Below, in pieces: positions 43,860 to 54,900 of a stretch of 64,000 nucleotides of DNA; positions within the stretch are counted from its first letter, which is position 1, and every line of letters starts with the position of its first letter. The notes beneath the pieces are model-generated. The model saw only the letters and a list, made by a program, of their open reading frames with translations. It was not told the DNA's origin and made no database searches. The DNA is from Undaria pinnatifida (lineage: Eukaryota; Sar; Phaeophyceae; Laminariales; Alariaceae): the NCBI GenBank assembly GCA_012845835.1, contig JABAKD010000016.1:9500121-9564120 (forward strand), in the 5' to 3' direction. Position numbers and translations under genes: made by a program.

Positions 43860-45240
43860 ACCCTAAATAGTGGGATGGGGGGGGTGGGGGGGGGCGTACT
43901 CTTTTCATGCATATAACCGTAGTCTTAATAACAATGGGGAAGAGGGGGGGGGAGGGGGGTTACCATATCGTGCATGGCCATAGTCTTGAGGCTGTAGATC
44001 CTCGTATCTGTACAATCCTGGGATGGAGCACGCAGGATTTTCACCGACCAGGCAGACAATGCGTGCGGACATGGGCGGGGGGGGGGGGGGGGGGGGTACC
44101 CAGTGTGTGCATGGCCGTAGTCGTATGTCCATAGACCCTCGCATCCATACTATGCCGGGACGGAGCACGTCGGGTCTTCACTAACCAGGCAGATATTGCT
44201 TGCAACAAGCTCAAAGCGCCGTGAGGTGTTTGGCGAGTCGCGTGAAGGGTGACCTGCATTCTTCCAAGAACCGCTCGCAAGAACGACTTCGGCACCTTGT
44301 GCGTACTTTTTTGCTTATGGATGACAGCGCCAATGAGTTACTTGTTTTCTGGTGTACCCACTCCAGAGACAGCAATGGGTATTACTATGTAACTGTCTCG
44401 TGGGTGCCTTACCATATTCACACTACGTGATGCGATCATTCCCCTTGTGCGGAGTTAGGGTTCTCCACCCCGCACAATATGATCTAACTCGATATCCATC
44501 ATGACCACCGCCCAAAAAAAAAAACGGCACCCTGGTTGTCTAGCTCACGCAGTGATTGGCATGTTTTCCGGCGCCGTTGCCAACCAACGCCAACCCCAAT
44601 ATACATGTAGTGTTTTCCAGCGTCGGTGCCAATCGAGGCAGGGGAGGGAGGTACAACCGTTCCATGCATAGCCGTAGTCTCAAGTCCATAGACCCTCGTA
44701 TCTATACAATGCCGGAGCACGTCGGGTTTTCGTCAACCAGGCAGCCATTGCTCGAAGGGAAATGGGAAATTGGCGAGGAATATGAGAGGTGGTGGGAAGA
44801 GGGAGACCCCGCGGAGGGGAGGAGGGCGGCTCATCCAGCGTTCGCTCGACCTCAGGCGCTTGATGTAATCACGCCAGCCCTGATCGCCCTTCTTCCTACA
44901 AGCGTCAATGATTCACTCGAAACTTGTTCGGTTTAGGTAACAGGTTAGCCAGAGGCGCGATGCTAAAGTTGGTTTCGTCGTTCACGTCTTCGGAGGTTTG
45001 GATCCGATTAAATGATTCCGTGAGTTTGTTGTTCAAACCCTATCACGTCGATTCATATTCTCTCTGTTTGATCGGTGCACTCCATGACGGTGACGCGGTT
45101 CACACTTACCGAGCGCTGCCCAGCTTGGCTGCGTGTGAAAAAAATGTTTCCTCTCGATTGTGTGAGGGCTCAGTCCGGGTGGGCAAATAAGTTTGGCTTT
45201 CGGCAGCCCAATGGGCTATGACTATTACACCTCTTAGAGT
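43860..45240. repeat. Rep-D copies and G-rich runs, no gene recognised
   Basis: Three Rep-D copies on the minus strand (43974-44060, 44108-44195, 44667-44752), each in CATGGCC(A/G)TAG to ACCAGGCAG order. Poly-G runs lie at 43874-43895 and 44078-44096. The remaining sequence is unrecognised. Confidence 0.6.
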
Positions 45241-45242
45241 TA

Positions 45243-45505
45243 GCCCACGGTAGGGTTGCAGTTGTTAAACTAAACGTTTGTGACCGGTTGAGCTGCTCAA
45301 ATGTGCAACTATCGGTTAGGTCTGATGCTTTTACCGGTAGCATACTTCGAAGTATCTGTTTTAACACTGGCGCATAGAAGCACTGATCGCATTACGCGAT
45401 TGAAAAAGCGTTCGAAGCCATGTATGTGCCGGTTTGAGGTACTGAGATCCTCGATTGAAAAAGCGTTCGAAGCCATGTATGTGCCGGTTTGAGGTACTGG
45501 GATCC
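45243..45505 (-). repeat. partial Rep-C and a 53 bp tandem duplication
   Basis: 45243-45390 is a diverged Rep-C copy (CCCACGGTAGGGTTGCAG). It is followed by two 53 bp units, 45399-45451 and 45453-45505, with ATTGAAAAAGCGTTCGAAGC and GCCGGTTTGAGGTACTG. Confidence 0.7.
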
Positions 45506-46171
45506 TCAGGTTAAGAGCCCAGAAAAATCTTACATTCTGCTGCACCCCCTATCGTGGGGGGTGACACCTTGACGGATGGCGGCGTCGGCGGCACGAAACA
45601 ACACGTATATCGGGGTATTTGTGACCGTGGTTCGACGGACGGTGTTTCTGAACATCAACCGCTTTAGGCGAATTGGCGGGAAACCTGAATGGGTGTCGGT
45701 CAAGCTCTGAATTGCGTGCACGTTAATATCATATATGGCAAGAGTCTCGGGCCATCCAAAGGAGCCGCGAACTGGTGCTGTAATATGGCAGAGGGGACGC
45801 TTGTGTTCGTCTTGCGCTCGCTACCACCCGTTGTGACATTTACTTTGTTTGCGTGCTCTGCAAGGCCCGGCTAAAATCGTCCATTTTTTTTAGTGCGCAC
45901 ACTGCGCGATGGTGTTGTCGGGATATCGTGGACCCCAATCCCCCAACCCCGTGGAGGGGTGTGCTGCTGTTGCCTGGCATGCAGTGTGCAGACGGTGGCT
46001 TCCGTTCGTACGTGGCTCTGCGACTATGTGGTCTAGCGGGTACAGCGGGGCCCTCAACCAGGCCGGTGTGTGCCAGCCCGATATACCGGCATCATTTGGG
46101 GAACCGGCACTGCTGGAAAAAGGGTTACTCAGAGCGTTACCGTGTGGAGCTCCAGTCGTGCCAAGCGATTT

Positions 46172-46620
46172 TCACCGGCACTGCAGAGAGTAGTGGCACT
46201 GTTCAACCGGCACTACATTGAACAGTGACACTATTCAACCGTACTATAGAGAGAAGTGGCACTATTCAACGACACTATAGAGAGCATTGGCACTATTCAA
46301 GGGCACTGTGGAGAGCAGTCCACTATTCAACGGCACTATAGAGAGAAGTGGCACTAATCAACGTTATTATAGAGAGCAGTGGCACTATTCAACCGGCACT
46401 GTAGAGAGCAGTGGAGGCATTCCACGGCAAAAGTTGCATTTTTTGGGCTCCTCAAGTGTGTGATAGCTCTACGAACATGCTGTAGTTGTTTTAGGGCTAC
46501 CGCGTATAAATTTTTCTTGGGTTGCGCCAACGAATTATTTCGGAGTCATGATTTGGGTGAGATATTGAGCTCCTCGCGGTAGGTGAGCTCAGAAACTTCC
46601 GCCTTTACCTCTAACGTTGG
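46172..46620 (+). repeat. 31 bp minisatellite, about 8 units, then Rep-C copy
   Basis: 46172-46412 repeats CACTATTCAACGGCACTAT with AGAGAGCAGTGG, and units differ by one or two bases. 46440-46620 is a diverged Rep-C copy ending GGGTGAGATATTGAGCTCC. Confidence 0.85.
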
Positions 46621-48095
46621 ATTACTCAGAGACACTGCTCAACCGGCATTATAGATATCCGTGTCACTGTGCAATCGGCACTGGAGCACGTCCCGTGAGT
46701 TTATAGGTGCTGGGCGCGAGGTAGTACCGGTATGCGTCTGGCGGTCTTTATTCCGAATCCAAGAGAACGAAGGGTCGGTAGCTGGGTGATCGTGCGGAAT
46801 TCTTGTTTCTGCTTGGCTTACCTATCGGCCGTTGAGATTGGTGTACAGCGTGACAACATATTTGGATTGGGCGCCTGATTGCGGCGAGTTGTTGGTTCTT
46901 GATGGCCTACTGGCCGTTAACATTGGTTTGTAACTAACGTGACATCGAATTTTAGGTTGGCGCATAAGAGGGGGGGGGGGGGGACGTGTGGTGTGCATAT
47001 TCGTTGGAGTTGCCGGTGCACGACTGTGTTGCTTAACTCCTTTAGGACTGCACCCCCGTCGCGTTGACGGGAACGCATTACTTGGAAATATTGTAGGATA
47101 GGGTTTGCCGTAGTACAAAGATAATATGGGAGAGGGGCGAGGGGTTTATGCGTCAAGGTCAATCTTCCACTTGACAACGGAGAGAGAGCTACTGTAGGAA
47201 AAAAAGCAAATCTTGGGTTTTGGTGTGTTGTATTCTCCGATGCAGGAGTCATGCTCTCGCGTTTAGACCGCTCGCGGGCATCAACAGGTCTGGTGATCTT
47301 TCACTCATGCCGTTAGTGTTCATTAGCTTTTTAGCCATACCGAAGGTGGGTATTCGCTACTGCTATAGTACTTGCTGCAGCGTGCAGATTTTCATTTCGG
47401 GGGGGGTGTCATTGAACAGTAGCGGCTACGTAGAGCTTGATATTTATTGATCGTCCTATTTACTATTGTACACATGGCAGCAGATTGGCGTTTATTTCTC
47501 TGGGGGGCAAGTGTGTGAGCCAATTTTGACCATGTAGTCCTTCCATTCAAGAACGGGCCGATTTTTTTACCCCACCAGAAGCTTCTGCCTGTGGTTAGGT
47601 TGGTGATTGCCATTTTGGGGTATAGGGTAGCGCTCGTTTCGTGCAATGTATGTCACCAAGACAACGGCGTTTTTGTATATTATAGCATTATATAGTACAA
47701 TACACGGTTCTCCTTCGGAATACATTTGTGGAACGTGAAATCCCGGGGGCGTGGCAAGGCGAACAGGGAGTCACAGGTAACGCACGTAACATGCTATTCG
47801 TGAGACGAAGAACTAGACGTGTCACACACGCATATACTCGAAGTACTACACATAATGGGACGATCGAGTGAGCGAGCGGGCGGACGATGAATGATCGCAC
47901 GGCTTGCAACTGATCGCACATCATCATGTCGTATACACACCACAACAGGCACACATACACACATACACACGCAAGCACTCCGAACGGCCCAGATATACCG
48001 TCCTCGTTCCTGGGGCAAAAGCTACCTAACCTTGTGGACGGTAACATAAGGACCGATTGGTAGGCGTCTTGTTCTTGTATATTTAGACTACGCCC
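46621..48095. other. no recognised gene
   Basis: Mixed sequence with a poly-G run at 46972-46983. No domain, RNA gene or repeat copy is recognised. Confidence 0.4.
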
Positions 48096-48101
48096 AATCT
48101 A

Positions 48102-48467
48102 GGTCTCTTGCAGCAGCACCCCGATATATATATTTTCGTGGAGGCACCAGGCGCCCCATCCCCAGCCACCCTCTCTCGGCCGATGCCGGCCAAGCCGCGA
48201 CGGAAATCGGCAGCCCCGACCCCTCGAAGTCAAGGAGACCCGGCCCCCGTCGCGCGTTCACCAGGCACACAATGTTCCAGGCATCTCTTGCAGCAGCACC
48301 CCGATATATATATTTTCTCGTGCAGGCACCAGGCGCCCCATCCCCAGCCACCCTCTCTTGGCCGATGCCGGCCAAGCCGCGACGGAAATCGGCAGCCCCG
48401 ACCCCTCGAAGTCGAGGAGACCCGGCCCCCGTCGCGCGTTGACCAGGCGCACACTGTTCCAGGCAGC
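48102..48467 (+). repeat. tandem duplication, about 183 bp x 2
   Basis: Two adjacent units begin CTCTTGCAGCAGCACCCCGAT and share GGCACCAGGCGCCCCATCCCC and CGACGGAAATCGGCAGCCCC. They differ by a few bases, so the duplication is recent. A third unit start (CCAGGCAGCA) follows. Open frames in both directions repeat with the duplication. Confidence 0.95.
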
Positions 48468-48839
48468 AACCACAGTGCCCGAAGAAGCCAACCAAACGTC
48501 GCGTATCTGTTCACCGTTTCTTTCTGGGCAAAAGTATAGCGTACGTGGAGCATTTGATATGATTATTGTATTGTTCATTATATCCCTGGCCGACACAGCA
48601 TACCAAGCGAGAGAACAGGGCCCATTTCGGTGCATGATACATCCCTGTCTGCACCCTGCTCGCCGCCGCGAGAGATGTGGCGCTCGACAGATGTGTGCTG
48701 CTGGTGCTGCTGTATGTTGCTCCAGCTGCTGCTGTTGTGCTGCGGCTACTGCTGCGGCTACTGCACCTTCTACTGATACAACTTCTGAGATGGTCTGATA
48801 AAAACAGAGCAGGCGATTCGAGACTGGGCGGGTAGCAGG

Positions 48840-49217
48840 TGTTAAGGACTTTAGTGGGGTATTAGTCCGTTTGACCACTTGCAAAAGGTTAACCAATAGC
48901 TTACCCAAACTAAGCCTTATAACACTCTCCCCCCCTGAAACGGCGGGATAGCAGGTCGGCCGGATATACGGGCGGACCTGTCAATATATCCAAGCCGTTT
49001 CATTTCCTGGGTATACCGGGGAGAGTATTTTTCAAGTTCGCCATGGGAAAATCTGAAAAAGTTTATTATGGTGGATGTGGGGATCGAACCCACGACCCAA
49101 AAACCCATGGTCTGTCGACGACGCCATTTGTTAAGGACTTTAGTGGGGTATTAGTCCGTTTGACCACTTACTTGCAAAAGGTTAACCAATAGCTTACCCA
49201 AACTAAGCCTTATAACA
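48840..49217 (-). mobile_element. TRIM-2, complete copy
   Basis: LTRs are at 48840-48924 (85 bp) and 49129-49217 (89 bp). They are identical except for a 4 bp duplication (CCACTTACTTGC). The flanks are CAGG at 48836-48839 and CAGG at 49218-49221, a 4 bp target-site duplication. On the minus strand a GGGGGGGAGAG polypurine tract touches the 3' LTR, and the primer site TGGCGTCGTCGACAGACC follows the 5' LTR after two bases. The internal 204 bp is non-coding. It includes a sense-strand tRNA-like 3' segment (GGGTCGTGGGTTCGATCCCC) with a B-box. At 378 bp in total this is a very small LTR element and must rely on proteins supplied in trans. Confidence 0.93.
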
Positions 49218-49489
49218 CAGGGCCATTTTTTTACAAACAAAACAAAAAATAACCAGAAAGAACCAAAGAATTGTAAAATTTATAACAAATTGTAAATTTG
49301 GGGTGTTCCAAGTGACCTGCTCGTCTCAGGGAGGCGGAACGCAATCCCTTGCTAAATAGAGCCAGCTCAGCGACGTTTCATGCGCCGAGCACCGCCACGG
49401 AGCTCGGCCGAGATCCAAACATGCTTCATAATGTACCTCAACACCTCCTTCTTCCCCACCACGCGCACGACCGCATAGGCCTAGCACCA

Positions 49490-50370
49490 CGCGTACAGCA
49501 CGCCCCTACATGTATGCGACCTAAACCTGTTAAAAACCCTCCCCCCCCCAAAAAAAAAGCCCCCCCCCTTCCCCGTCTCCCCTTCTTTTTTTTTTTCCCC
49601 GCTCCCTCTTACTCAAACACCCCACCTAACATCGAAATCACCTCATTATCCTTCTATAGCTATCCATGCCTCTGCTCCAATTCATCCCGCGCCCCCAACG
49701 CCCCCTCCTTCCCCACCACCCGCACCATCGCCTAGACCTGGCACCACGCGTATAGCAAACCCCTACATCTATGCGACCTGAAGCTGTTAAAAACCCTTTT
49801 GCCCCAACCCCCCCACCCACCCACCCACCCCGTCGAACACTCCGCCCTCTCCTCACTGGTTGTACGACTTACAGGATATACCAGGTGCATTATAAACTGG
49901 TGCATTTCTTCCAAAACCGTCACATTTATCCCCTTAAAGGAGTTGTACTTTCCGCGCACATAATGAGTTGCCCCGCCCATTCCCCCACCCCCACCCGTTG
50001 TTCCCTCTTGTTCAAACCCATGCCCCCACGCCCTTCGAACCTCCGCCCTCCCCTCACCGGCTATACAACTTACAGGATACACTTGATAAACTGATGCATT
50101 TCCTTCCACAGCTGTCCGATTTTGTCCCCCTCCAAAACGGGTTTTATAGTTTCCGCGCACAGACTGACTAACATCACCCTGTTGACCCTGATAGCTACAC
50201 TGTAGAACTACCAAAGGGAGTCGCCGACCTGTATCCTCAATGAGGACACACAACCCGTAATACGCGCGATCAGAGTATCACACACAGCTTGCAATTATGA
50301 GTTTCGACAAGATCTTCGATCTTGCAACATACAGCTGGATGGAGTGTATTTTAGTTTTCATTAGAATGTA
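49490..50370 (-). repeat. Rep-A, long copy
   Basis: Read on the minus strand it starts with the Rep-A terminus (near 50357), then the core (GGCGACTCCCTTTGG, GGTCAACAGGGTGATGTTAG). It continues through the G-rich body also seen at 4400-4880 and 5150-5200. It contains an internal duplication of the body. Near 49960-49980 it has the uninterrupted counterpart of the site holding the solo LTR at 4884. Confidence 0.8.
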
Positions 50371-50743
50371 CCCCTGGCAGCCTAGCTTGCCCCGCGGCCG
50401 AAGGTGCGAGAAGAAACCCTCGGCCGGCGGAGAGCATCGAGCCAAAAAAAATGAAGATCATAAAAAAACTATATACCTAGACCTCGCCCCCCTCGGACGT
50501 CTCGCTCGGCATATCCTCCCCCCTCTCAGCCCTTCTCAGCCCGTAATTGCCGAAAAGAAAATTAGTTGCTGGGAAAAAGAACCGTCCCGAAGTTCCTTGC
50601 CTTCCTTGCTTTCCCTAGTCTCATTCTTACTTAGCTCTCATTCTCTGATCTTTACTGCTTGCTCTCTGATATTTTTATTTTGCTTTTTCAGCAACTTCTT
50701 TGTTAGTACTTTTATTTGAAGTTGGCCAATTGCTGGCTGTTGA
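50371..50743. other. no recognised gene
   Basis: Pyrimidine-rich sequence (50580-50720) that could serve as an intron or leader before the cysteine-rich gene. No ATG-led frame joins it. Confidence 0.35.
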
Positions 50744-51204
50744 GAGGGAATTGCCGTTGACGGCTGCAAACAATTTGAATTTGAAATTTGCCGGATCGGC
50801 AATAATAACAATTTGAAGTTGAAATTTGCGAAGCGGACCAAGGCTAGTGCGGGAGGAGGCTCCGCCAACAGTGGGGGTGGTGGAGGTTCAGGATCAGGCG
50901 TGTGGAAGCTGGTCGGGCAAGAACGGGACTCAGCTTCTTCTGGCAATCCTGATTGGCCGTGCCCGAGCAAGGGTTGTGACGGCTTCCTCATCGCACGAAA
51001 TAGGAAAAAACAGGAGTTCCCAGTACGCTGTCTGCGACACCTGCAGGAGTGACGAGCCTTCCACGTGCCAAGCTTTTCATAACCTTAACAAGCACTGGGG
51101 AAGCGGCGACAACCCTCGTGTGTGTGACTGGTGTGACACGGACACCTGTGATTCACCTTCGATCGGCGTCCCTAACGAAGGAGCTGAGAGCTTGACGAAA
51201 CGTG
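50744..51204 (+). CDS. cysteine-rich protein, exon a (frameshifted)
   Basis: A frame open from 50744 encodes a Ser/Gly linker, then WPCPSKGCDGFLIARNR. The matching downstream part, YAVCDTCRSDEPSTCQAF, then HWGSGDNPRVCDWCDTDTC, lies in the next frame. The switch falls at an A6 run near 51003, so one extra base, real or an assembly error, explains it. The spacing of CxxxxC, CDTC, His and CDWC suggests zinc binding, faintly like IBR/RING-type modules, but I cannot name the family. The exon ends at ACGAAAC then GTGAGT. No start codon is visible, so upstream sequence is missing. Confidence 0.5.
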
Positions 51205-52234
51205 AGTTACATTTCTGTTGTTGTGCTGTGATTTCTTTTTCATGCGTACAAACACACTTTTGCATGTACGAGTACGTTACGGGGCAGTCCCGTCATCGCG
51301 GTGTAAGCGGGAATGGTACAAGTACTCAGGTCTACGAGTAGACCTATGCAGTGACGCTGTGTGATGCGATTTCTTTTTCATACGTACAGCCAAACACACT
51401 TCATGTATGTACGACTACGAGTACGGGGCAGTCCCGTCATCGGGGTAAGCGGGGGTTGAACAAGTGGTCCATGCAGTGACGCTTTGTGCTGTGATATAAA
51501 CACACGTTTTGGATGTACGACTACGACTACGTGGTATCTATACATGTAAGACGCAATGAAAACGGGCAAGTCTCATCACGGGGGTCAGCCAGGGTTGTAA
51601 AAAAGGTCCATGCAGTGATAAATAACACAGCAGCATGATACCTCAGCACCAGTCGCAGTACACACTGGAGGTTGATATATAGCAGTAAACAGAAGCTGAA
51701 GTTAACCTGGGTGATGCTGGAGAGCAGTCCCGTGATTGGGGTTAGCGAGTTGTTCATGTAGTGACGCGGTGTACTACTACTGTTACTCATTTTTCATACA
51801 ACCACATGAACTCTTTGTATTAACGAGTACAAGTAGGGTGCGCAACCTCTTCAGGAATCGCAGTACACGTCGGTCGTAATAGTGTTGATAGCAGCAGTAA
51901 TAGAGTAGTACCGAACAATATATACAGCAGGTACTGTCTCTTACCCTTCGTTGTCGGTATTCCGCCGGTAGGCCTTATATAGCAGTATACCGGGGCTTAC
52001 GCTTACCAGTTGCGACTGTGAATCCCGTTCGTTCCTGTCCCAGTGGTGGTTTCATACGTGTTAGCAACGTTGTGGTACCAGGCAGGGCTTTGCCCGTAAA
52101 CGACCGCTTTCATTACAACGGTGTTAAATTGTACGACTTCCTTTCAAACTTTGGAAATCGACGACAGCTACGTGGCCTTACTATTTTGAACATTCACTGA
52201 ACGCAAGGTATTCCCATCCGTTGTTGTCGTTTGC

Positions 52235-52404
52235 AGAAGCCCTGCGAAGCAGCCGCCGAGGGCCGCCAAGTCGGCGAGGACATAAACACGAAGTGCACCG
52301 GCGACATCAAGGTCGGTGACCTCCTGAAGAAGGCAGGCGACCACTTGCTCGATATACATCCCGCATTCCATTCCCACGGTGCCACGAGGGCGTTCGACAT
52401 CGAG
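52235..52404 (+). CDS. cysteine-rich gene, exon b
   Basis: The acceptor is CGTTTGCAG and the donor is GACATCGAG then GTACGT (phase 0). The frame reads KPCEAAAEGRQVGEDINTKC, then a charged, helical-looking stretch, then RAFDIE. Codon use looks coding. The exon does not join exon a in frame (exon a ends in phase 1), so another exon may lie between, or the two may belong to different transcripts. No family is recognised. Confidence 0.6.
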
Positions 52405-52678
52405 GTACGTTCTACTCTTATCTTGCGTCCTGTGTGTCACGAGTCGAGACATCCATGTCTCTTGCTCAAGACTAGGGGATGGCGTGCGGATATAGTCTAT
52501 GAAGTGCGGCTCTTTTTCCAAGTACCAAGAGCAAGTACTACAATACCACAACAATTACTAACAGCGAAAGGAGCTCCAATAATTTGGATGGGTACGACGT
52601 CTGCTGGAGAGAAGTACGAATACTTTTTTACACATACTTATCGACGTTCTCCCGCCATGCTTCAACGTTTGTGGACAG

Positions 52679-52783
52679 ATCCACAAGACCATCGACAAAA
52701 AACAAGAGTGCAAGGTGCTGGGTACCTCCGCTGAGGAGGAAGAGTCCAAGCAAGCCTGCATGCTCCTTCGGAAGCAATGTTGA
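52679..52783 (+). CDS. cysteine-rich gene, terminal exon c
   Basis: After a GTGGACAG acceptor the phase-0 frame reads IHKTIDKKQECKVLGTSAEE, then a short Lys/Cys tail ending RKQC and TGA at 52781. It joins exon b exactly (DIE-IHK). 34 codons. The TRIM-1 insertion starts only 66 bp after the stop, so it probably lies in or near the 3' UTR. Confidence 0.6.
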   Translation: MHKTIDKKQECKVLGTSAEEEESKQACMLLRKQC

Positions 52784-52849
52784 CAGCACGTTCTTTATAG
52801 AACGTCAAGTTGTGGTTTATTATACCAGCATCGTTTTTTGAGAACTATG

Positions 52850-53738
52850 TGTTAAATTAATAGGTGAGGACACAGAGTGCCCCCTGCAGGTCTGCCAATT
52901 GGGTAGGTCCTCGGAGAGTACTCACTTTCGTTCCTTCGTAGAGATGTAGCTTTATTCGTTTCCACCAGAGCCCGGGATAGCTTCTGAGATCGGAGGCGCG
53001 TGCCTCCGATCTAATTCCTAACTTCCCCGAATATAAACCGCCAACCTAATCATACGAAACCCATCCAAATGATCTCAAATTCAGATACCTACAGGCCTTT
53101 CGAGGCCGTATCTTAACACTAGCCCACCCTGATGAGTCGCATATGCAGAAATATGGGAGATTCGGGGAAACTCCGGTTCAACGAACTAGACCATGAGTCG
53201 AAGATGCGGCTCCTCAAACCCCACTCCCACACCTCTAACCGTCTGGCTATGGAGCCAGGAACACGCGAAGAAAAGCAGTAGAAAGAAATGCAGACCCTAC
53301 AGCAAGGCAATAGTCACCCATCAAAAACCTGCCGTATGCCGCCGGGGTGGCGGGGGGGGCAGAAAAGGCTCTGCGGTAAACCAACCACAGAAAAAGTACT
53401 ATTAAGGGAATGGATTGGAAACCCATTGTGATTTCACGCGCAGGTTCGTGTCCTGCCGACGACGCCACTTGTTAAATTAATAGGTGAGGACACAGAGTGC
53501 CCCCTGCAGGTCTGCCAATTGGGTAGGTCCTCGGAGAGTACTCACTTTCGTTCCTTCGTAGAGATGTAGCTTTATTCGTTTCCACCAGAGCCCGGGATAG
53601 CTTCTGAGATCGGAGGCGCGTGCCTCCGATCTAATTCCTAACTTCCCCGAATATAAACCGCCAACCTAATCATACGAAACCCATCCAAATGATCTCAAAT
53701 TCGGATACCTACAGGCCTTTCGAGGCCGTATCTTAACA
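52850..53738 (-). mobile_element. TRIM-1, complete recent copy
   Basis: LTRs at 52850-53118 and 53470-53738 are each 269 bp. I see one difference between them (A or G in CAAATTC-GATACC). Ends are TGTTAA...TTAACA. The flanks are TATG at 52846-52849 and TATG at 53739-53742, a 4 bp target-site duplication. The internal region is 351 bp with no real gene. On the minus strand AGGGTGGGCTAG abuts the 3' LTR as a weak polypurine tract. The primer site TGGCGTCGTCGGCAGGA follows the 5' LTR after AG. Each LTR has a TATA-like TTTATATT, a GGAGGC/GCCTCC hairpin and AATAAAG. This is a non-autonomous TRIM of 889 bp. Confidence 0.95.
53410..53467 (+). other. 3' half of tRNA-Ser(GGA) with CCA, inside TRIM-1
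   Basis: The + strand reads as a tRNA from the 5' side of the anticodon stem to the 3' end. The anticodon arm is ATGGA-TTGGAAA-CCCAT (anticodon GGA, one mismatch). A variable arm stem GTGA/TCAC, as in class II tRNA-Ser, follows. The T arm is GCAGG-TTCGTGT-CCTGC. The acceptor 3' strand CGACGACG is followed by CCA. CCA is normally added after transcription, so this was copied from mature tRNA. It is the complement of the element's primer site extended far beyond the usual 18 bases. Confidence 0.85.
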
Positions 53739-53742
53739 TATG

Positions 53743-54900
53743 CCTAAATGCGTGCTCTTCGTCTTTCAGGAATACAAATGTACTTCACATGTTTGCGGTG
53801 TGTGCGTTCAAGTTCCTGCTTCCAGCATGTTTTTTTTGGCACTGCGCTCCTTTACATCTTAAGTTGTAGTTTTCCTGTCTCTATCCTTGACAAGCGCGTG
53901 CCTGGTGTTTATTCACTGCGATAATTTATTATTGATGATCGACTTAGAGAGAGCTATTAATAAGTGTACAGGACCTAGGTGCTACCTGAGAGGTGGAAGG
54001 ATATGCCAAGCAAGTCCTCCGACGTGCCCATCATGGACTGGGCGAATGGGTGATAATAACAAGCTCATAATCATAATCGTCTCTATCCTGTACCGTTGTA
54101 CTATATATGGACCTCTTGGCATTTTCAAGTCGCCAGTTGCGCCATTTGTGCTTCTTTTCCGCCTTTCTACTGAATGTCTATTCCTCCTTCCGCAAGCGTA
54201 GCGGGCGGCGCCCAGCCGCCCGCGAGCGAAGCCCTTGTATTTTACATATACATAGACTATAGACTATATAGTATTGTATACAAGGTTCCCCTTCGGAGGA
54301 AGGGTGACGCAAGAAGAGGCAGATGCTTTTTTTGCATTTTTCACCCCCGTGCGTTCGCCCGCATCCTTACGGCAGATAGAGCATGCAGCCATACTGCAAT
54401 GTAACTGATCCGGGTGTAGTATCGGAAACAAGGAAGGTATGTATTTGCGATACTACTGTTGTTGTAAGAACGGCCCCAGATAAATTATGGTGATCTGATG
54501 CTGTTGTAGCCTACCTACCAGGTATTTCCAGATCTTCTTGGAAAATACACTGGCTGGTCGATGGGTGACCGGCCATGTGCAACAATTTGCGGGTACTTTT
54601 TGATGTATGCGCGATTTGACTGCTGTCTTGGTGTAAATAAATACTCGAACCTGCAGCTGTGTTGGGCGATCCGAAACAAATGATGCGAGTTCGCACAACA
54701 CGTTGCTGCAGCAATGGCGACCTCCGCAGCCAGCACTTGAGCGTCTTTCCCTAAGGTGCCCAGTCACAGATAACACTAGTAGTGCCATTATCACAGCCAG
54801 CTCCCTCCCTCCCATGCTCCCCACGCATAGACACTCCGCCATGGAACGAGTATGTAGCAAGGAAGACAGGCTAGGCGAGGTCATGACCACAGACAGCCGT
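53743..54900. other. no recognised gene
   Basis: A G/C hairpin (GCGGGCGGC-GCCCA-GCCGCCCGC) lies at 54201-54223. No domain or repeat copy is recognised. The minus-strand frame at 54453-54890 has no known motif. Confidence 0.4.

Noticed and set aside
43032-43916. 294-codon + frame as a single-exon gene
   Set aside because: Low complexity in the middle (Pro/Gln/Thr) keeps several frames open; only the PPTY-bearing frame has any support.
48258-48908. 216-codon minus-strand frame
   Set aside because: It runs through a tandem duplication and has no domain; the repeated part is open in both directions.
50744-51204. Firm call as an IBR or RING ubiquitin ligase
   Set aside because: Cysteine spacing is only loosely similar and the frame is broken; a zinc-binding fold is as far as the sequence allows.
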